In this document: in pieces, positions 20,329 to 29,681 of the stretch
Layout of the letters: each line of letters starts with the position of its first letter
Numbering within the stretch: the first letter of the stretch is position 1
DNA from: Donghicola sp041224595
Lineage (GTDB): Bacteria > Pseudomonadota > Alphaproteobacteria > Rhodobacterales > Rhodobacteraceae
Reading direction: 5' to 3'
NCBI RefSeq assembly: GCF_041224595.1
Contig: NZ_JBGFGN010000131.1
Span: 45,719-109,718, forward strand
DNA: 64,000 nucleotides
Position numbers and translations under genes: made by a program
The notes under the pieces: generated by a model
Database searches by the model: none
Told to the model about the DNA's origin: nothing
The model's input: only the letters and a program-made list of their open reading frames with translations

Positions 20329-20394
20329 TTGCAATCCTGCGCCATGACGCTTATCTGTGCGCCAACGCGCCGCAGTAGGCCTCAGGGGTAAGCA

Positions 20395-21324
20395 ATGAAC
20401 TGGATCACCAACTACGTCCGTCCGACAATCAACTCGTTCTTCTCGCGCCGTGAAGTTCCCGAGAACCTGTGGACCAAGTGCGAGTCCTGCGGAACCATGC
20501 TGTTCCACCGTGAACTCAGGGACAACCAGAACGTCTGCACCAACTGCGGTCACCATATGGCGATCACGCCGCGCGAGCGTTTCGAGCACCTGTTCGACGG
20601 CGGTATCTTCACCGAAGTTGCCGTGCCAGAGCCGATCGCAGACCCCCTGCAGTTCCGCGATCAGAAGAAATACCCCGACCGCATGAAAGCGGCCCAGAAA
20701 AAGACCGGCGAGAAAGAAGCCATGCTGGTCGCCGAAGGCGAAATCGGCCGGACCCCCATCGTGGCTGCGGCGCAGGACTTTACCTTTATGGGTGGCTCCA
20801 TGGGCATGTACGTGGGCAACGCGATCATCGCCGGTGCCGAGCGTGCGGTTGAAATGGGCCGTCCCTTTGTTCTGTTCTCGGCTGCTGGTGGTGCCCGCAT
20901 GCAAGAGGGCATCTTGTCCCTGATGCAGATGCCCCGCACCACCGTCGCCGTGCAGATGCTGAAAGAGGCAAACCTGCCCTACATCGTCGTACTGACCCAC
21001 CCCACCACCGGTGGCGTGACCGCGTCCTACGCGATGCTTGGCGATATCCAGATTGCCGAACCCAATGCCCTGATCTGCTTTGCCGGTCCCCGTGTGATCG
21101 AGCAGACCATCCGCGAAAAGCTGCCCGAAGGGTTCCAGCGCGCCGAATACCTGCTGGATCACGGCATGCTGGACCGTGTGACCCCGCGCACCAAGCTGCG
21201 CGAAGAGCTGATCACTATCACCCGTATGCTGATGGGTCAGCCCCCTGCAGTGGCGGGTGATCTGCCCGCGCCCGACGAAGCGGCGGCAGCCGCCATCGAA
21301 GCCCCCGCAGAAGAGCAGAAATGA
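20395..21324 (+). CDS. accD: Acetyl-CoA carboxylase carboxyltransferase subunit beta
   Basis: A 309-residue subunit that, with AccA, transfers carboxyl from biotin to acetyl-CoA to make malonyl-CoA for fatty acid synthesis. The N-terminal zinc ribbon ([13 protein letters not shown] and CTNCGHHM) and the crotonase-like core ([39 protein letters not shown]) are present. An Ala/Glu-rich tail follows. The classical Rhodobacteraceae pair accD-folC overlaps at ATGA. Confidence 0.96.
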   Translation: MNWITNYVRPTINSFFSRREVPENLWTKCESCGTMLFHRELRDNQNVCTNCGHHMAITPRERFEHLFDGGIFTEVAVPEPIADPLQFRDQKKYPDRMKAAQKKTGEKEAMLVAEGEIGRTPIVAAAQDFTFMGGSMGMYVGNAIIAGAERAVEMGRPFVLFSAAGGARMQEGILSLMQMPRTTVAVQMLKEANLPYIVVLTHPTTGGVTASYAMLGDIQIAEPNALICFAGPRVIEQTIREKLPEGFQRAEYLLDHGMLDRVTPRTKLREELITITRMLMGQPPAVAGDLPAPDEAAAAAIEAPAEEQK

Positions 21325-22595
21325 CCGAGGTCACATCGGACGTCATCCTTGAGCGGATGATGGCGCTGCACCCCAAAGTCATCGACCTGACGCTAGACCG
21401 TGTCTGGCGTCTGCTCGAGGCTCTGGATAACCCGCAGAACGCGATGCCCCCCGTGATCCACTTGGCGGGCACCAACGGCAAGGGCAGCACCCAAGCCATG
21501 ATCCGCGCGGGCCTCGAGGCGATGGGCAAGAAAGTCCACGCCTACACCTCGCCCCATCTGGCGCGTTTCCACGAGCGCATCCGTCTGGCGGGCGAATTGA
21601 TCAGCGAACCCGCTCTGACCGCCCTTCTCGACGAATGCTACGAGAAGAACGGCGGCGAGAATATCACCTATTTCGAGATCACCACCTGCGCGGCCCTCTT
21701 GGCCTTTGCGCGGACAGCCGCGGATTACACACTGCTGGAAGTCGGCCTTGGCGGCCGTCTGGACGCGACTAATGTGATTGACACCCCCGAGCTGACCATC
21801 ATCACGCCCGTGGACATCGACCACCAGCAGTTCCTTGGCGAAACGCTGCCAGAGATCGCCGGCGAAAAGGCAGGGATCATCAAGCGCGGCGTTCCCGTGA
21901 TCGTCGGCCCTCAGAAGGACGAAGGCCTCGAAGTGATCGAAGCCCGTGCCGAACGCCTAGGCGCGCCGGTTCTGGCCTATGGGCAACACTGGCATGTCGG
22001 GACCGAGAATGGTCGTCTGGTGTATCAGGACGAACAAGGCCTACTGGATCTGCCCCTGCCCAACCTGCCCGGCCCACACCAGATCATGAATGCGGGCGCC
22101 GCGCTGGCCGCCCTGCGCCACCTCGGCGCGGATGAAGTGGCCTGCGAAGCGGCTGTGACCCAAGCCGTTTGGCCTGCCCGCATGCAGCGCCTGCGCAAGG
22201 GGCCCCTGTTTGACATCGCTGGCGACGCAGAGCTCTGGCTGGATGGTGGCCACAACCCCGCTGCCGGTGACGCGATTGCGGCGACTCTGTCGCAGATGCC
22301 CGAACGTGAGACGCACCTGATCTGCGGGATGCTGAACACCAAGGACATCACAGGCTACCTGCGCCCCATCGCGCAGTATGCCAGTAGCCTGACTGCCGTT
22401 TCGATTCCGGGTGAACCGAACACTCTGCCCGCCGAAACCACAGCAGAGGCAGCTGCAAAGGTCGGCATGACTGCGCCGACTGCGCCTGATGTCGATACCG
22501 CCCTGCGCCAACTGGTCCAAGGCAACCAGAACATCCGCGTTCTGATCTGCGGATCGCTTTATCTCGCCGGACAAATCCTAAAGAAAAACGGCTGA
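21321..22595 (+). CDS. folC: Bifunctional folylpolyglutamate synthase / dihydrofolate synthase
   Basis: A 424-residue Mur-ligase-like enzyme with the P-loop [14 protein letters not shown], the folate loop [14 protein letters not shown], and the C-terminal domain signature [13 protein letters not shown]. It adds glutamate to dihydropteroate and to folates in the cytoplasm. Full length; coupled to accD and followed by a hairpin terminator. Confidence 0.95.
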   Translation: MTEVTSDVILERMMALHPKVIDLTLDRVWRLLEALDNPQNAMPPVIHLAGTNGKGSTQAMIRAGLEAMGKKVHAYTSPHLARFHERIRLAGELISEPALTALLDECYEKNGGENITYFEITTCAALLAFARTAADYTLLEVGLGGRLDATNVIDTPELTIITPVDIDHQQFLGETLPEIAGEKAGIIKRGVPVIVGPQKDEGLEVIEARAERLGAPVLAYGQHWHVGTENGRLVYQDEQGLLDLPLPNLPGPHQIMNAGAALAALRHLGADEVACEAAVTQAVWPARMQRLRKGPLFDIAGDAELWLDGGHNPAAGDAIAATLSQMPERETHLICGMLNTKDITGYLRPIAQYASSLTAVSIPGEPNTLPAETTAEAAAKVGMTAPTAPDVDTALRQLVQGNQNIRVLICGSLYLAGQILKKNG

Positions 22596-22617
22596 ACCCG
22601 TCGGGGTCCAGCCGTTC
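22589..22617 (+). terminator. Hairpin terminator after folC
   Basis: AACGGCTG pairs with CAGCCGTT, with further pairing of CCC and GGG around the loop; the stop codon of folC lies in the left arm. Few T residues follow, so termination may be partial. It also faces the convergent receiver-like gene. Confidence 0.6.
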
Positions 22618-22644
22618 TCGTTCCGATGTGAGTGGTCGGGATAA

Positions 22645-23250
22645 TTAGGCTTTGCGCTCAGAGACGCGACGCTGCGCGCGCCCTTGCGCCCGCATTACAG
22701 TGTCTACGACATCCGCTTCGCTTGCGGGCATTCTAATTACGTTGGCGGTCGGCAAACGCGACAATGCCACCTTGTTGGCGCCGCTACCGGGGCGCACCAT
22801 CATCACCACAGGGCTGTCGCCTTGCATTAGAATATCAAGCAGGGCTTCGGCGTGGCTTTCATCCGACGCGCAATCTTCAAGACACAAAATGACGGTGTGG
22901 AAGGTCATGCCGCTGTTGCGCATGATTGAGACGGCCAGCGTTGGGTCGTCAGATCCCGCAACTTCCAAACCTTCGTCGCTCAGCAACTGTGTCATCGCAC
23001 CCAATGCGTCAGTCGAATCTGTGACCAACAACACAGGCAGAGCCGACGGAGAGGTCGCTCCGACTGTATCCTTAGCCCAACTCCGGCTTGGCTCATTCGC
23101 CACCAGATGCATCGAACGCCCGAACCTTTCAAAATGAAAGCCCCCGTCGGCATCGCAGACAAATGTCAGCCCACGCGGTTCGTGTTTCGGAAGATATCCG
23201 CATGTGCGAACATCTCGACCGCCGGTTTGGAATTTATCCTGTTCAGACAT
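22645..23250 (-). CDS. Degenerate response-regulator receiver-like protein
   Basis: A 201-residue cytoplasmic protein. Residues 1-60 form an unrecognised domain containing a Cys-rich start (RTCGYLP, FVCDADGG). Residues about 70-190 follow a CheY-like alpha/beta pattern (ALPVLLVTDSTDALGAMTQLLSDEGLEVAGSDD). The usual phosphorylated Asp is replaced: the third strand reads VILCLEDC. The conserved Lys strand reads VIRMPAS with no Lys. It is therefore probably a pseudo-receiver that cannot be phosphorylated in the usual way. Standing alone before a 435-base non-coding stretch; function unknown. Confidence 0.6.
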   Translation of the reverse strand: MSEQDKFQTGGRDVRTCGYLPKHEPRGLTFVCDADGGFHFERFGRSMHLVANEPSRSWAKDTVGATSPSALPVLLVTDSTDALGAMTQLLSDEGLEVAGSDDPTLAVSIMRNSGMTFHTVILCLEDCASDESHAEALLDILMQGDSPVVMMVRPGSGANKVALSRLPTANVIRMPASEADVVDTVMRAQGRAQRRVSERKA

Positions 23251-23685
23251 TGTATCGCGCCATCAAGTAGAGGTTCATTCAACGTAAGAAGAAGCTAACG
23301 CACTTGCGGCCTACCCAATAGATGTCCTTGAGTATCGGCATACATACTTTGGGATATTAAAGAACCACACAAAGGTCGCAAACCGCCTATCTATTACGAC
23401 AGACCTCCTGACCCATCCACTAAAATACATGCAATTTCAGGCATATAAAGGGCAGGTTATTCTAGTATCGTACACCGTTTCCAAGGGTGCGTGAACGGAA
23501 CTAGAGGTGAGTCGCCACAAGCAGTCGTGTAGGCCATACTATCCAATAGCACAAAACTCCCCCGATCGAACGTATTCACCCTAAGGCGAAAGCAACGATT
23601 TTCTCTACATCGCAGCGATATCTGGACGTTTTTCGCTGCATGGCAGCATTTTCAGGGATCAGTAGTGAAATTCTAGACTAACCAA
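23251..23685. other. 435-base AT-richer intergenic region
   Basis: No supportable gene on either strand: open frames here are short and lack ribosome sites. It separates zapE (reading away) from the receiver-like gene and contains the promoter of the latter. I see no strong hairpin with T-tract, no repeat and no sigma-54 motif. A small RNA cannot be excluded by eye. Confidence 0.35.
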
Positions 23686-24753
23686 TCAGTCTTGGTCGTC
23701 ACCCCATCCATCGGACTGCATTTCGCGCAGGCGACTCGCGGTCCGCGTAAATTCGAACGCGCCATCCCCTTCGACATAGAGCATCTCGGGTTTGTCAGCC
23801 GCGCTGGCGATCAATCGAACCTTGGCTTCGTAGAGCGCGTCGATCAGGGTCACGAATCTCTTAGCTTCGTTAAAGTTGGAGCGCCCAAGGGCTGGGATAT
23901 TCTCGACCACCAGAACCCTTAGGGCGCTCGCGACAGCCAAATAATCCGCAGGTCCAAGAGCAGCCCCGCAAAGTTCGTGAAAACCGACTCGTCCCACACC
24001 GTTATGGTGGCGCGGAATCTCGACCTTGCGCCCCTTCACCGTCAACACAAGCGGCGTCTCTTGGCCACCTGTCAAATCTTTCCAGATACCGTTGATCTCT
24101 GTCCGCGCCGCCTCGTTCGCGGGGTAGAAGTACACAGGACTCCCAGCTAGGCGGTTCTGGCGATAATCCCGTGGACTCGCCATTTCCCAAACCACGAGTT
24201 GCTCTTTGATCAGAGCGATAAAGGGCATGAACAGCTGGCGATTCAGGCCGTTCTTATACAGATCATCCGGAACGCGGTTCGACGTTGTAACCACGACAAC
24301 CCCTGCATCAAACAGCATTTGAAACAACCGCCCGACGATCATGGCATCGGTGATATCGGTGATCTGCATCTCATCAAAGGCAAGGAGTTTGACTTCATCA
24401 ATGATCTTTTGGGCTGCAGGCTTCAGCGCATCCTCGACGCCAGAGGCACAGGCCGTGTGCATCGCTTCGTGAATTTCTTGCATGAAGGCATGGAAATGCA
24501 CGCGCCGCGCAGGAACGCTTAGCTGAGAGACGAAGAGATCCATCACCATGGATTTACCGCGCCCTACCCCTCCCCAAAGGTACAACCCTTTGGGTGGCGG
24601 CGGCGCTTTGCGAAACAGGCCTCGTTTGACAGGCACGGCGAGTTCAGCGCGAATCCGCTCAAACTCGGGTAGCACCGCCTCTTGGGCCGCGTCGCTTTGA
24701 ATTTCACCTGCCGCGACTCGCTCCGCGTAAATCTCTTGAATCGTCTGTGTCAT
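23686..24753 (-). CDS. zapE: Cell division protein ZapE (AFG1-family ATPase)
   Basis: A 355-residue AAA-type ATPase related to yeast Afg1 and E. coli ZapE/YhcM. It shows Walker A GLYLWGGVGRGKSMVMD, the family segment RVHFHAFM with HEAMH, Walker B LLAFDEMQITDITDAM, and sensor TTSNRVPDDLY. In E. coli it acts on FtsZ rings under stress. Full length. Positioned at the border before the motility island. Confidence 0.9.
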   Translation of the reverse strand: MTQTIQEIYAERVAAGEIQSDAAQEAVLPEFERIRAELAVPVKRGLFRKAPPPPKGLYLWGGVGRGKSMVMDLFVSQLSVPARRVHFHAFMQEIHEAMHTACASGVEDALKPAAQKIIDEVKLLAFDEMQITDITDAMIVGRLFQMLFDAGVVVVTTSNRVPDDLYKNGLNRQLFMPFIALIKEQLVVWEMASPRDYRQNRLAGSPVYFYPANEAARTEINGIWKDLTGGQETPLVLTVKGRKVEIPRHHNGVGRVGFHELCGAALGPADYLAVASALRVLVVENIPALGRSNFNEAKRFVTLIDALYEAKVRLIASAADKPEMLYVEGDGAFEFTRTASRLREMQSDGWGDDQD

Positions 24754-24948
24754 AGGCCTTGATTAACTTGGCGAGCACGCCGCGCCAATAGGCGTTCGCA
24801 CCCAACAGAAAATGCATTTCTGAGCCTTGCAATACACAATTTGATATTTAGTTTTTGCGTTCTTTGACGTTCCAACGTAAAGAAAGGTAGTGTTTTACGG
24901 TTGTGCGGTTATCATTTGGAATGAACAATAAACGTACGAGCGGATAAA

Positions 24949-25587
24949 ATGATCGCTGAACAAGCCTCCGAGAAGACCAAAGTCCTGATCGCCGATGACC
25001 ATTCAATGGTCCTCGAGGTTTTGAGCCTGTTCTTAACATCCCAACCCGATTTGGCCGTGATCTCTGCGACCAATCTGGACGAAGCTCTGGACAAACTGAA
25101 AGAAGAAGGCACGGTCGATGTCGTGCTTCTGGACTACAACATGCCCGGCATGAACGGTCTGGAAGGCTTGAAAAAGATGATCGAAGCCACCGAAGGCAAG
25201 CCTGTCGGCATCATCACCGGCACACCGACCCGCAAGTTGCTGGACGAGACGCTTGAAATGGGTGGTGCGAGTTTGATCCCGAAAACTATGCAAGCGCGCA
25301 GCCTTGCAAATGCGATCCGGTTTATTGCTTCAGGCGAGGTCTACACTCCGCTGAGCCTTATGCACGAGGAACCCGCGCAGGCGGCGAATCCCGACAGCCC
25401 GCTCAGCGATCGCGAGATGACCGTTCTGAATTTCCTTGGCGAAGGCAAACAGAACAAAGAGATCGCCTACGAACTGGACCTGTCCGAAGCCACTATCAAA
25501 ATGCACGTTCGTTCGATCTGTACCAAGCTGTCCGCCAACAACCGGACTCACGCCGTGTTCATCGCCCGGAACTCTGGACTGCTCTGA
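24949..25587 (+). CDS. LuxR/NarL-type response regulator
   Basis: A 212-residue two-domain regulator. The receiver at 1-125 has acidic pocket DD at 16-17, phospho-Asp62 in LLDYNMPGMNG and a T at the switch position in IITGTP; the Lys site reads IPKTM. A NarL-type HTH at 150-210 follows (LSDREMTVLNFLGEGKQNKEIAYELDLSEATIKMHVRSI). No sensor kinase is adjacent. It sits at the edge of the flagellar cluster, convergent with fliA, so a role in motility or lifestyle control is plausible but unproven. The ATG is preceded by a weak GAGCGG ribosome site. Confidence 0.85.
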   Translation: MIAEQASEKTKVLIADDHSMVLEVLSLFLTSQPDLAVISATNLDEALDKLKEEGTVDVVLLDYNMPGMNGLEGLKKMIEATEGKPVGIITGTPTRKLLDETLEMGGASLIPKTMQARSLANAIRFIASGEVYTPLSLMHEEPAQAANPDSPLSDREMTVLNFLGEGKQNKEIAYELDLSEATIKMHVRSICTKLSANNRTHAVFIARNSGLL

Positions 25588-25594
25588 TCTAGCA

Positions 25595-25616
25595 GGGGCG
25601 CTTTGTTCAGCGCCCC
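25595..25616. terminator. Stem-loop between convergent response regulator and fliA
   Basis: GGGGCGCT pairs perfectly with AGCGCCCC around TTGTTC, in the 32-base gap between two convergent genes. There is no T-tract on either side, so it is a likely but atypical bidirectional terminator. Confidence 0.5.
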
Positions 25617-25619
25617 GCT

Positions 25620-26330
25620 TCAGTTCACTTCGCCGATCAATCCCCGAAGCCGCATGATTGCGGCTTTTTTGATTTGTGACACCCGGCCTGTTGTCACCCC
25701 AAGGATCGCCGCCACTTCGTAGACGTTGAGCTCTTCGACGTAGTAGAGGTGCAAGAGCAGAGCTTCGCGTTCTGGCAGCTTTTCCAACGCGTTCCGCAGC
25801 AACTGTTTCAGCTGAGATTGGTGCGTCAAATCCTCGGAGTTCTGATTTCGATCCTCGAACAGCATAGACTGGTCGGAATACACTTCATCCAAAGACTGGA
25901 CGCGATTGGCCTGAAAACGGGCCTGCCAGTCTTCGTACTCCTCAATCGGAATCTCAAGCTTGGCGGCCACTTCTTCGGCCTCGGGCGTGCGTCCCAACTC
26001 GCCTTCTAGGGCAGAGATCGCCTTCTTCACCTCTTGCTGCATCGCGATCGTCTTGCGGCACAGGTTCGAGTTTCTGCGCAAGAGATCCACGATAGATCCG
26101 CGGATACGGATGGCAGCATAGGCAGAGAAAGACACTCCTTCGCGCACGCTATAGCGCTGAGAGGCATCGACGAGACCGAGGTAACCGGCCTGCATCAGGT
26201 CTTCAAGTTCGACAAAACGGCCAACCCTTCCCAGAAAATGCCAGGCCAGACGCTTCACGAGATGCATGTGGTCTTTGACTAGTTTTTCGGGGCTTGGTGC
26301 CTGCTCGGCATAGGATCTTGGCGCAATCAT
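25620..26330 (-). CDS. fliA: Flagellar sigma factor FliA (sigma-28)
   Basis: A 236-residue sigma-70-family protein of FliA length. It contains region 2 (LVKRLAWHFLGRVGRFVELEDLMQAGYLGLVDASQRY, FSAYAAIRIRGSIVDLLRR), region 3 and region 4 (LPEREALLLHLYYVEELNVYEVAAILGVTTGRVSQIKKAAIMRLR). It would direct late flagellar genes such as flagellin. The anti-sigma factor flgM is in the window at 32130. ATGA overlap with flhF; third gene of flhA-flhF-fliA, all under the sigma-54 promoter at 29561. Confidence 0.93.
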   Translation of the reverse strand: MIAPRSYAEQAPSPEKLVKDHMHLVKRLAWHFLGRVGRFVELEDLMQAGYLGLVDASQRYSVREGVSFSAYAAIRIRGSIVDLLRRNSNLCRKTIAMQQEVKKAISALEGELGRTPEAEEVAAKLEIPIEEYEDWQARFQANRVQSLDEVYSDQSMLFEDRNQNSEDLTHQSQLKQLLRNALEKLPEREALLLHLYYVEELNVYEVAAILGVTTGRVSQIKKAAIMRLRGLIGEVN

Positions 26331-27364
26331 TCCACACCTCCCGTCTTTGAGGGCTTTTGTGCGTATAGGCTTTGAAGTCCCGCGGTCTGTTCTTCTGTCA
26401 GAAGTGCGGTGACATTGTCGCGGTCGGCGGCCGTCAGTGCGCCCACCACGGATTTCAATGCGCTGATCCAGGTCAGCGGCAGACCGGCGTCGATCAGGAC
26501 CGATACGTCATCGGCATCCAGAGCGTCTCCGGGGGTCGCGGTCAGGGCGACCACGGGATCCAGTGCACGCCATTGGCTGGCACTGGTCAGAACGGTCTTG
26601 CGGCGCATCCCCAAAGGCATCGCAAGAACCGTAACTGTATCGTCCTGCAGCGCGATCGCGTCGATCACGTCGTCTGGCAGGGATGTCCGCCCGGAAACGA
26701 CCACGATATGCAGGTCGTTCGCACCGGGCGAGGATTTGAGAACATCAGCCGAAGCGAAGTCCATCGGGCAACCCAAGAGCCGCGCCTTGGACATCAAATA
26801 TGCCCCGTCCGCGTGAGAGGCCCCGACAAAGCTGACTTGAACATCGCGGCCAGCTTGAGCCTGCTCTGCGGCGAGCTGAAGCGCGAGCAGCGATTTGCCA
26901 GCACCAACGCGCCCGACCAGAATCAATCTGCGTGCCCGCAACACAGTCGCGGCAGGCGCGATTTGGGCGCGGCGCATCAAGCTGGCAATTCCCTCGCCGC
27001 CCGAGGTTGAAGAGGGGGCAGGCTGTTCCCCGGCTTCTTCGGGAGTCGGGTTCATCCGCGACTTAAACAAGCGCGCGAAACCGGGCTTCGCCTCTTCGGG
27101 CGGTGGGGTTTTGCGGGTCTGGACCTGAACTGGCTCGGTCTTGGGCAGCGGGACGATCTCGGCCGAAGCCAGCTTGGACTCGGCCTCGGGCTCTTTGGCC
27201 AAGGCGACGGCTTCTTTCGGAGGCACAGGATCTGTGGTCGCGGTGATCTCGACCATCCCGTTCCGTTTGACCGTGGACAGGATCAGGGCATCGGGCCCCA
27301 GACGGGCGACGATTTCATCCATCGCCTGTGCGCTATCTTCTGCTCGTACGACTGTGGTCGGCAT
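26327..27364 (-). CDS. flhF: Divergent FlhF-like protein
   Basis: A 345-residue protein in the position of flhF between flhA and fliA. The N-terminal segment is FlhF-like (DSAQAMDEIVARLGPDALILSTVKRNGMVEITAT), and a Pro/Glu-rich linker covers about 55-125. The NG-like domain has a P-loop GRVGAGKSLLALQLAAEQ. Unlike canonical FlhF it lacks the GKTTT of SRP-type GTPases, the DTAGR G3 motif and the TKLD G4 motif. It may place the flagellum at a site (FlhF's usual role) without normal GTP hydrolysis. Assignment rests on the N-terminus and gene order. Confidence 0.7.
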   Translation of the reverse strand: MPTTVVRAEDSAQAMDEIVARLGPDALILSTVKRNGMVEITATTDPVPPKEAVALAKEPEAESKLASAEIVPLPKTEPVQVQTRKTPPPEEAKPGFARLFKSRMNPTPEEAGEQPAPSSTSGGEGIASLMRRAQIAPAATVLRARRLILVGRVGAGKSLLALQLAAEQAQAGRDVQVSFVGASHADGAYLMSKARLLGCPMDFASADVLKSSPGANDLHIVVVSGRTSLPDDVIDAIALQDDTVTVLAMPLGMRRKTVLTSASQWRALDPVVALTATPGDALDADDVSVLIDAGLPLTWISALKSVVGALTAADRDNVTALLTEEQTAGLQSLYAQKPSKTGGVE

Positions 27365-27381
27365 CAGAGGGTCTCGTCACT

Positions 27382-29499
27382 TCAGTTCTGGGGGGCCTGA
27401 CCGATTTGGCGATTTCCGCCCACGGTGGCCACGATTTCAATCTTGCGGTTGTCTGGCAGTTCGTTGACCGCCAGAACGATGGCATCGCTGCCGTGTCCGC
27501 GCAGGAAGGTCGCAAAAGGCCGACGGAGCGCGTTCGAAACAATCACCACGGGCTGGCGCCCCTGAGAGAGCATCTCTTCGTTGGCCTGGTTCAACGACTG
27601 CAACATCTGCTGCGCCAGCCCTTGGTCGACGATCAGTCCTGCCCCTTGCTGATAGCTGCGGGTCAGCAGCTCTTCGAAATCGGGCGTCAGCGTGATCAGC
27701 GGCAGGTTCTGGTTCAGCGGCGCGATCTGCTGCAGCAAGAGCGGCGTCAGAGCGGGACGCAGAGCCTCGGCCATGTCCTGTGGGTCTTGCAAACGGCTTG
27801 CCACGTCGGCCAAACCTTCCAAGATTCTGCGCAAATCGCTGACAGGAATGCGTTCGGACAGCAGATGACGCATGACAGACGTGATGGTGTGCAGCGCAAC
27901 GGGCTTGGGCACGACCGACTCGACCAGCGTCGGGCTGACTTCGGCCAGTCGGTCCAGCAGACCCTGTACATCGTCGGGGCCAATCAGATTTGCCGCATGC
28001 TGGTAGAGCATCTGGCTCAGGTGGGTCGCGATGACGGAGTCAGGCTCGACCACGACGTGATCGTCGGCTTCTGCCTCGGCCTGCTGGTGCGGCATGATCC
28101 ACGTCGCATCCATGCCGAATGACGGATCTTTGACATCAACGCCTTTGAGCTTCTTGGTCGACATGCCGCCCTGAAGGGCGAGTTTTCTGTCGGGATAGAC
28201 TTGATCTTCGGCCACGATCGCCTGACCGATACGGATGCGATAGGTGTTCGATGGCAGGTTCAGGTCGTCGCGGATACGGACCCCGGGAACCACAAAACCC
28301 ATCGACTGCGAGACCTCGCGGCGGATGCCTGTGATCCGCGACAATAGCTCGCCTCCGGTACTGCTATCGATCATGCTGACAAGGCCAAAGCCAATCTGAA
28401 TCGAGATAGGTGCGTAATCGGTGACCTCTTCTGCGGTGATGGTGCCGCTGTCGGGTTTCGCCCCATCACCGCCTTGGATCGCGGGTAGATTTTCCCCTCC
28501 GGCTGCAACTTCGCTGGCGTCCTCGCGCTCTTTGCCCCGTGCGTACCAAAACGCCAGACCGGCCCCGGACGCCCCCAGAAGGAAAAGAATATTGGGCATA
28601 CCCGGCACGAGGCCCAGCAGGCCCATTACACCTGCAACGGGTAGCCACGCGCGGCTGATATTGACCTGATCGGTGATATGCTCGGCCATATCGGCCTCGC
28701 CAGAAACGCGGGTCACGATGATCGCGGTCGCAATCGACAAAAGCAACGAGGGTATTTGGGCAACCAGACCGTCACCGATAGAGAGCAGCACATAGGTCTG
28801 CGCCGCAGTTCCCGCCGTCAGTCCATATTGTGTGGTGCCGATGATAATGCCACCCAAGATGTTGGCAGCGAGGATCATAATACCGGCAACCGCGTCGCCC
28901 TTTACGAACTTCGAGGCACCGTCCATGGCACCGTAGAAGTCGGCCTCTTCGGCAACCTCTTTGCGGCGCACACGGGCCTCTTCAGGCTTCAGGATGCCTG
29001 CATTCAGGTCGGCGTCGATCGCCATCTGCTTGCCTGGCATCGCATCCAGTGTAAAGCGAGCCGAGACCTCGGACACGCGGCCAGCACCTTTGGTGATCAC
29101 CACAAGGTTGATGATCATCAAGATGATAAAGACGACGATACCTACCGCGAAATTACCACCGATAACAAAAGCACCGAAAGCTTCGATCACTTTGCCCGCA
29201 GCGCCCGCGCCGGTGTGGCCGTCTGTCAGAACAATACGTGTCGAGGCCACGTTCAGCGCCAGTCGCAAGGTCGTCGCGATCAACAACAAGCTCGGGAAGC
29301 TGCTGAAGTCCAGCGGCTTATACGTATTGATCGCCACCATCAGCACCAGAAGCGACAGCAGGATGTTAAACACGAAGAAAACATCGAGCAGGAACACCGG
29401 TAGCGGCAGGACCATCATGGCGATCATCGCCAGAATGCCGAGAGGCAGGAACATGCCTCCCATCTTTTCTGTCGCCGAAGGATTAGAAATGTCAGCCAT
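27382..29499 (-). CDS. flhA: Flagellar biosynthesis protein FlhA
   Basis: A 705-residue inner-membrane component of the flagellar type III export gate. The N-terminal half has about eight helices (GGMFLPLGILAMIAMMVLPLP onward) and the conserved FHIPEP-type region RFTLDAMPGKQMAIDADLNAG. The C-terminal cytoplasmic domain binds chaperone-substrate complexes. The start at 29499 (MADISNP) is chosen because the sigma-54 promoter at 29561-29576 would place the transcript start near 29551, which excludes the longer 29577 frame. First gene of flhA-flhF-fliA. Confidence 0.95.
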   Translation of the reverse strand: MADISNPSATEKMGGMFLPLGILAMIAMMVLPLPVFLLDVFFVFNILLSLLVLMVAINTYKPLDFSSFPSLLLIATTLRLALNVASTRIVLTDGHTGAGAAGKVIEAFGAFVIGGNFAVGIVVFIILMIINLVVITKGAGRVSEVSARFTLDAMPGKQMAIDADLNAGILKPEEARVRRKEVAEEADFYGAMDGASKFVKGDAVAGIMILAANILGGIIIGTTQYGLTAGTAAQTYVLLSIGDGLVAQIPSLLLSIATAIIVTRVSGEADMAEHITDQVNISRAWLPVAGVMGLLGLVPGMPNILFLLGASGAGLAFWYARGKEREDASEVAAGGENLPAIQGGDGAKPDSGTITAEEVTDYAPISIQIGFGLVSMIDSSTGGELLSRITGIRREVSQSMGFVVPGVRIRDDLNLPSNTYRIRIGQAIVAEDQVYPDRKLALQGGMSTKKLKGVDVKDPSFGMDATWIMPHQQAEAEADDHVVVEPDSVIATHLSQMLYQHAANLIGPDDVQGLLDRLAEVSPTLVESVVPKPVALHTITSVMRHLLSERIPVSDLRRILEGLADVASRLQDPQDMAEALRPALTPLLLQQIAPLNQNLPLITLTPDFEELLTRSYQQGAGLIVDQGLAQQMLQSLNQANEEMLSQGRQPVVIVSNALRRPFATFLRGHGSDAIVLAVNELPDNRKIEIVATVGGNRQIGQAPQN

Positions 29500-29560
29500 G
29501 CTGGCGGTCTCTTTCGCAGTTGACGGTTTTACGACGCCTCGCGCCATTCGCCAGACAAGC

Positions 29561-29576
29561 TGCAAAAGCCGTGCCA
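29561..29576 (-). promoter_or_regulatory. Sigma-54 promoter of flhA-flhF-fliA
   Basis: Minus strand TGGCACGGCTTTTGCA matches the sigma-54 consensus TGGCAC-N5-TTGCW exactly, with GG and GC ten bases apart. Predicted transcript start is about 50 bases before the flhA ATG. It lies back to back with the flgP promoter. Confidence 0.88.
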
Positions 29577-29626
29577 CACGACCCTATCCCATTGGTTTTG
29601 TGGAATAGCCGAACAGAGAGCCGGAA

Positions 29627-29642
29627 TGGCACAGGGCTTGCA
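29627..29642 (+). promoter_or_regulatory. Sigma-54 promoter of flgP-flgT-flgA
   Basis: Plus strand TGGCACAGGGCTTGCA is a full consensus match with GG-N10-GC spacing. It is 40 bases upstream of the flgP ATG, which has an AGGAG ribosome site. Confidence 0.88.
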
Positions 29643-29681
29643 GACCACCAGGCATCCACCGGCCCGCAACAGGAGAGCCTG

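Noticed and set aside
24773..24790. Possible sigma-54 site (TTGGCGAGCACGCCGC) upstream of the LuxR-type regulator
   Set aside because: Spacing fits but the -12 box is CCGC instead of TTGC and the site is about 160 bases from the gene; too weak to claim.
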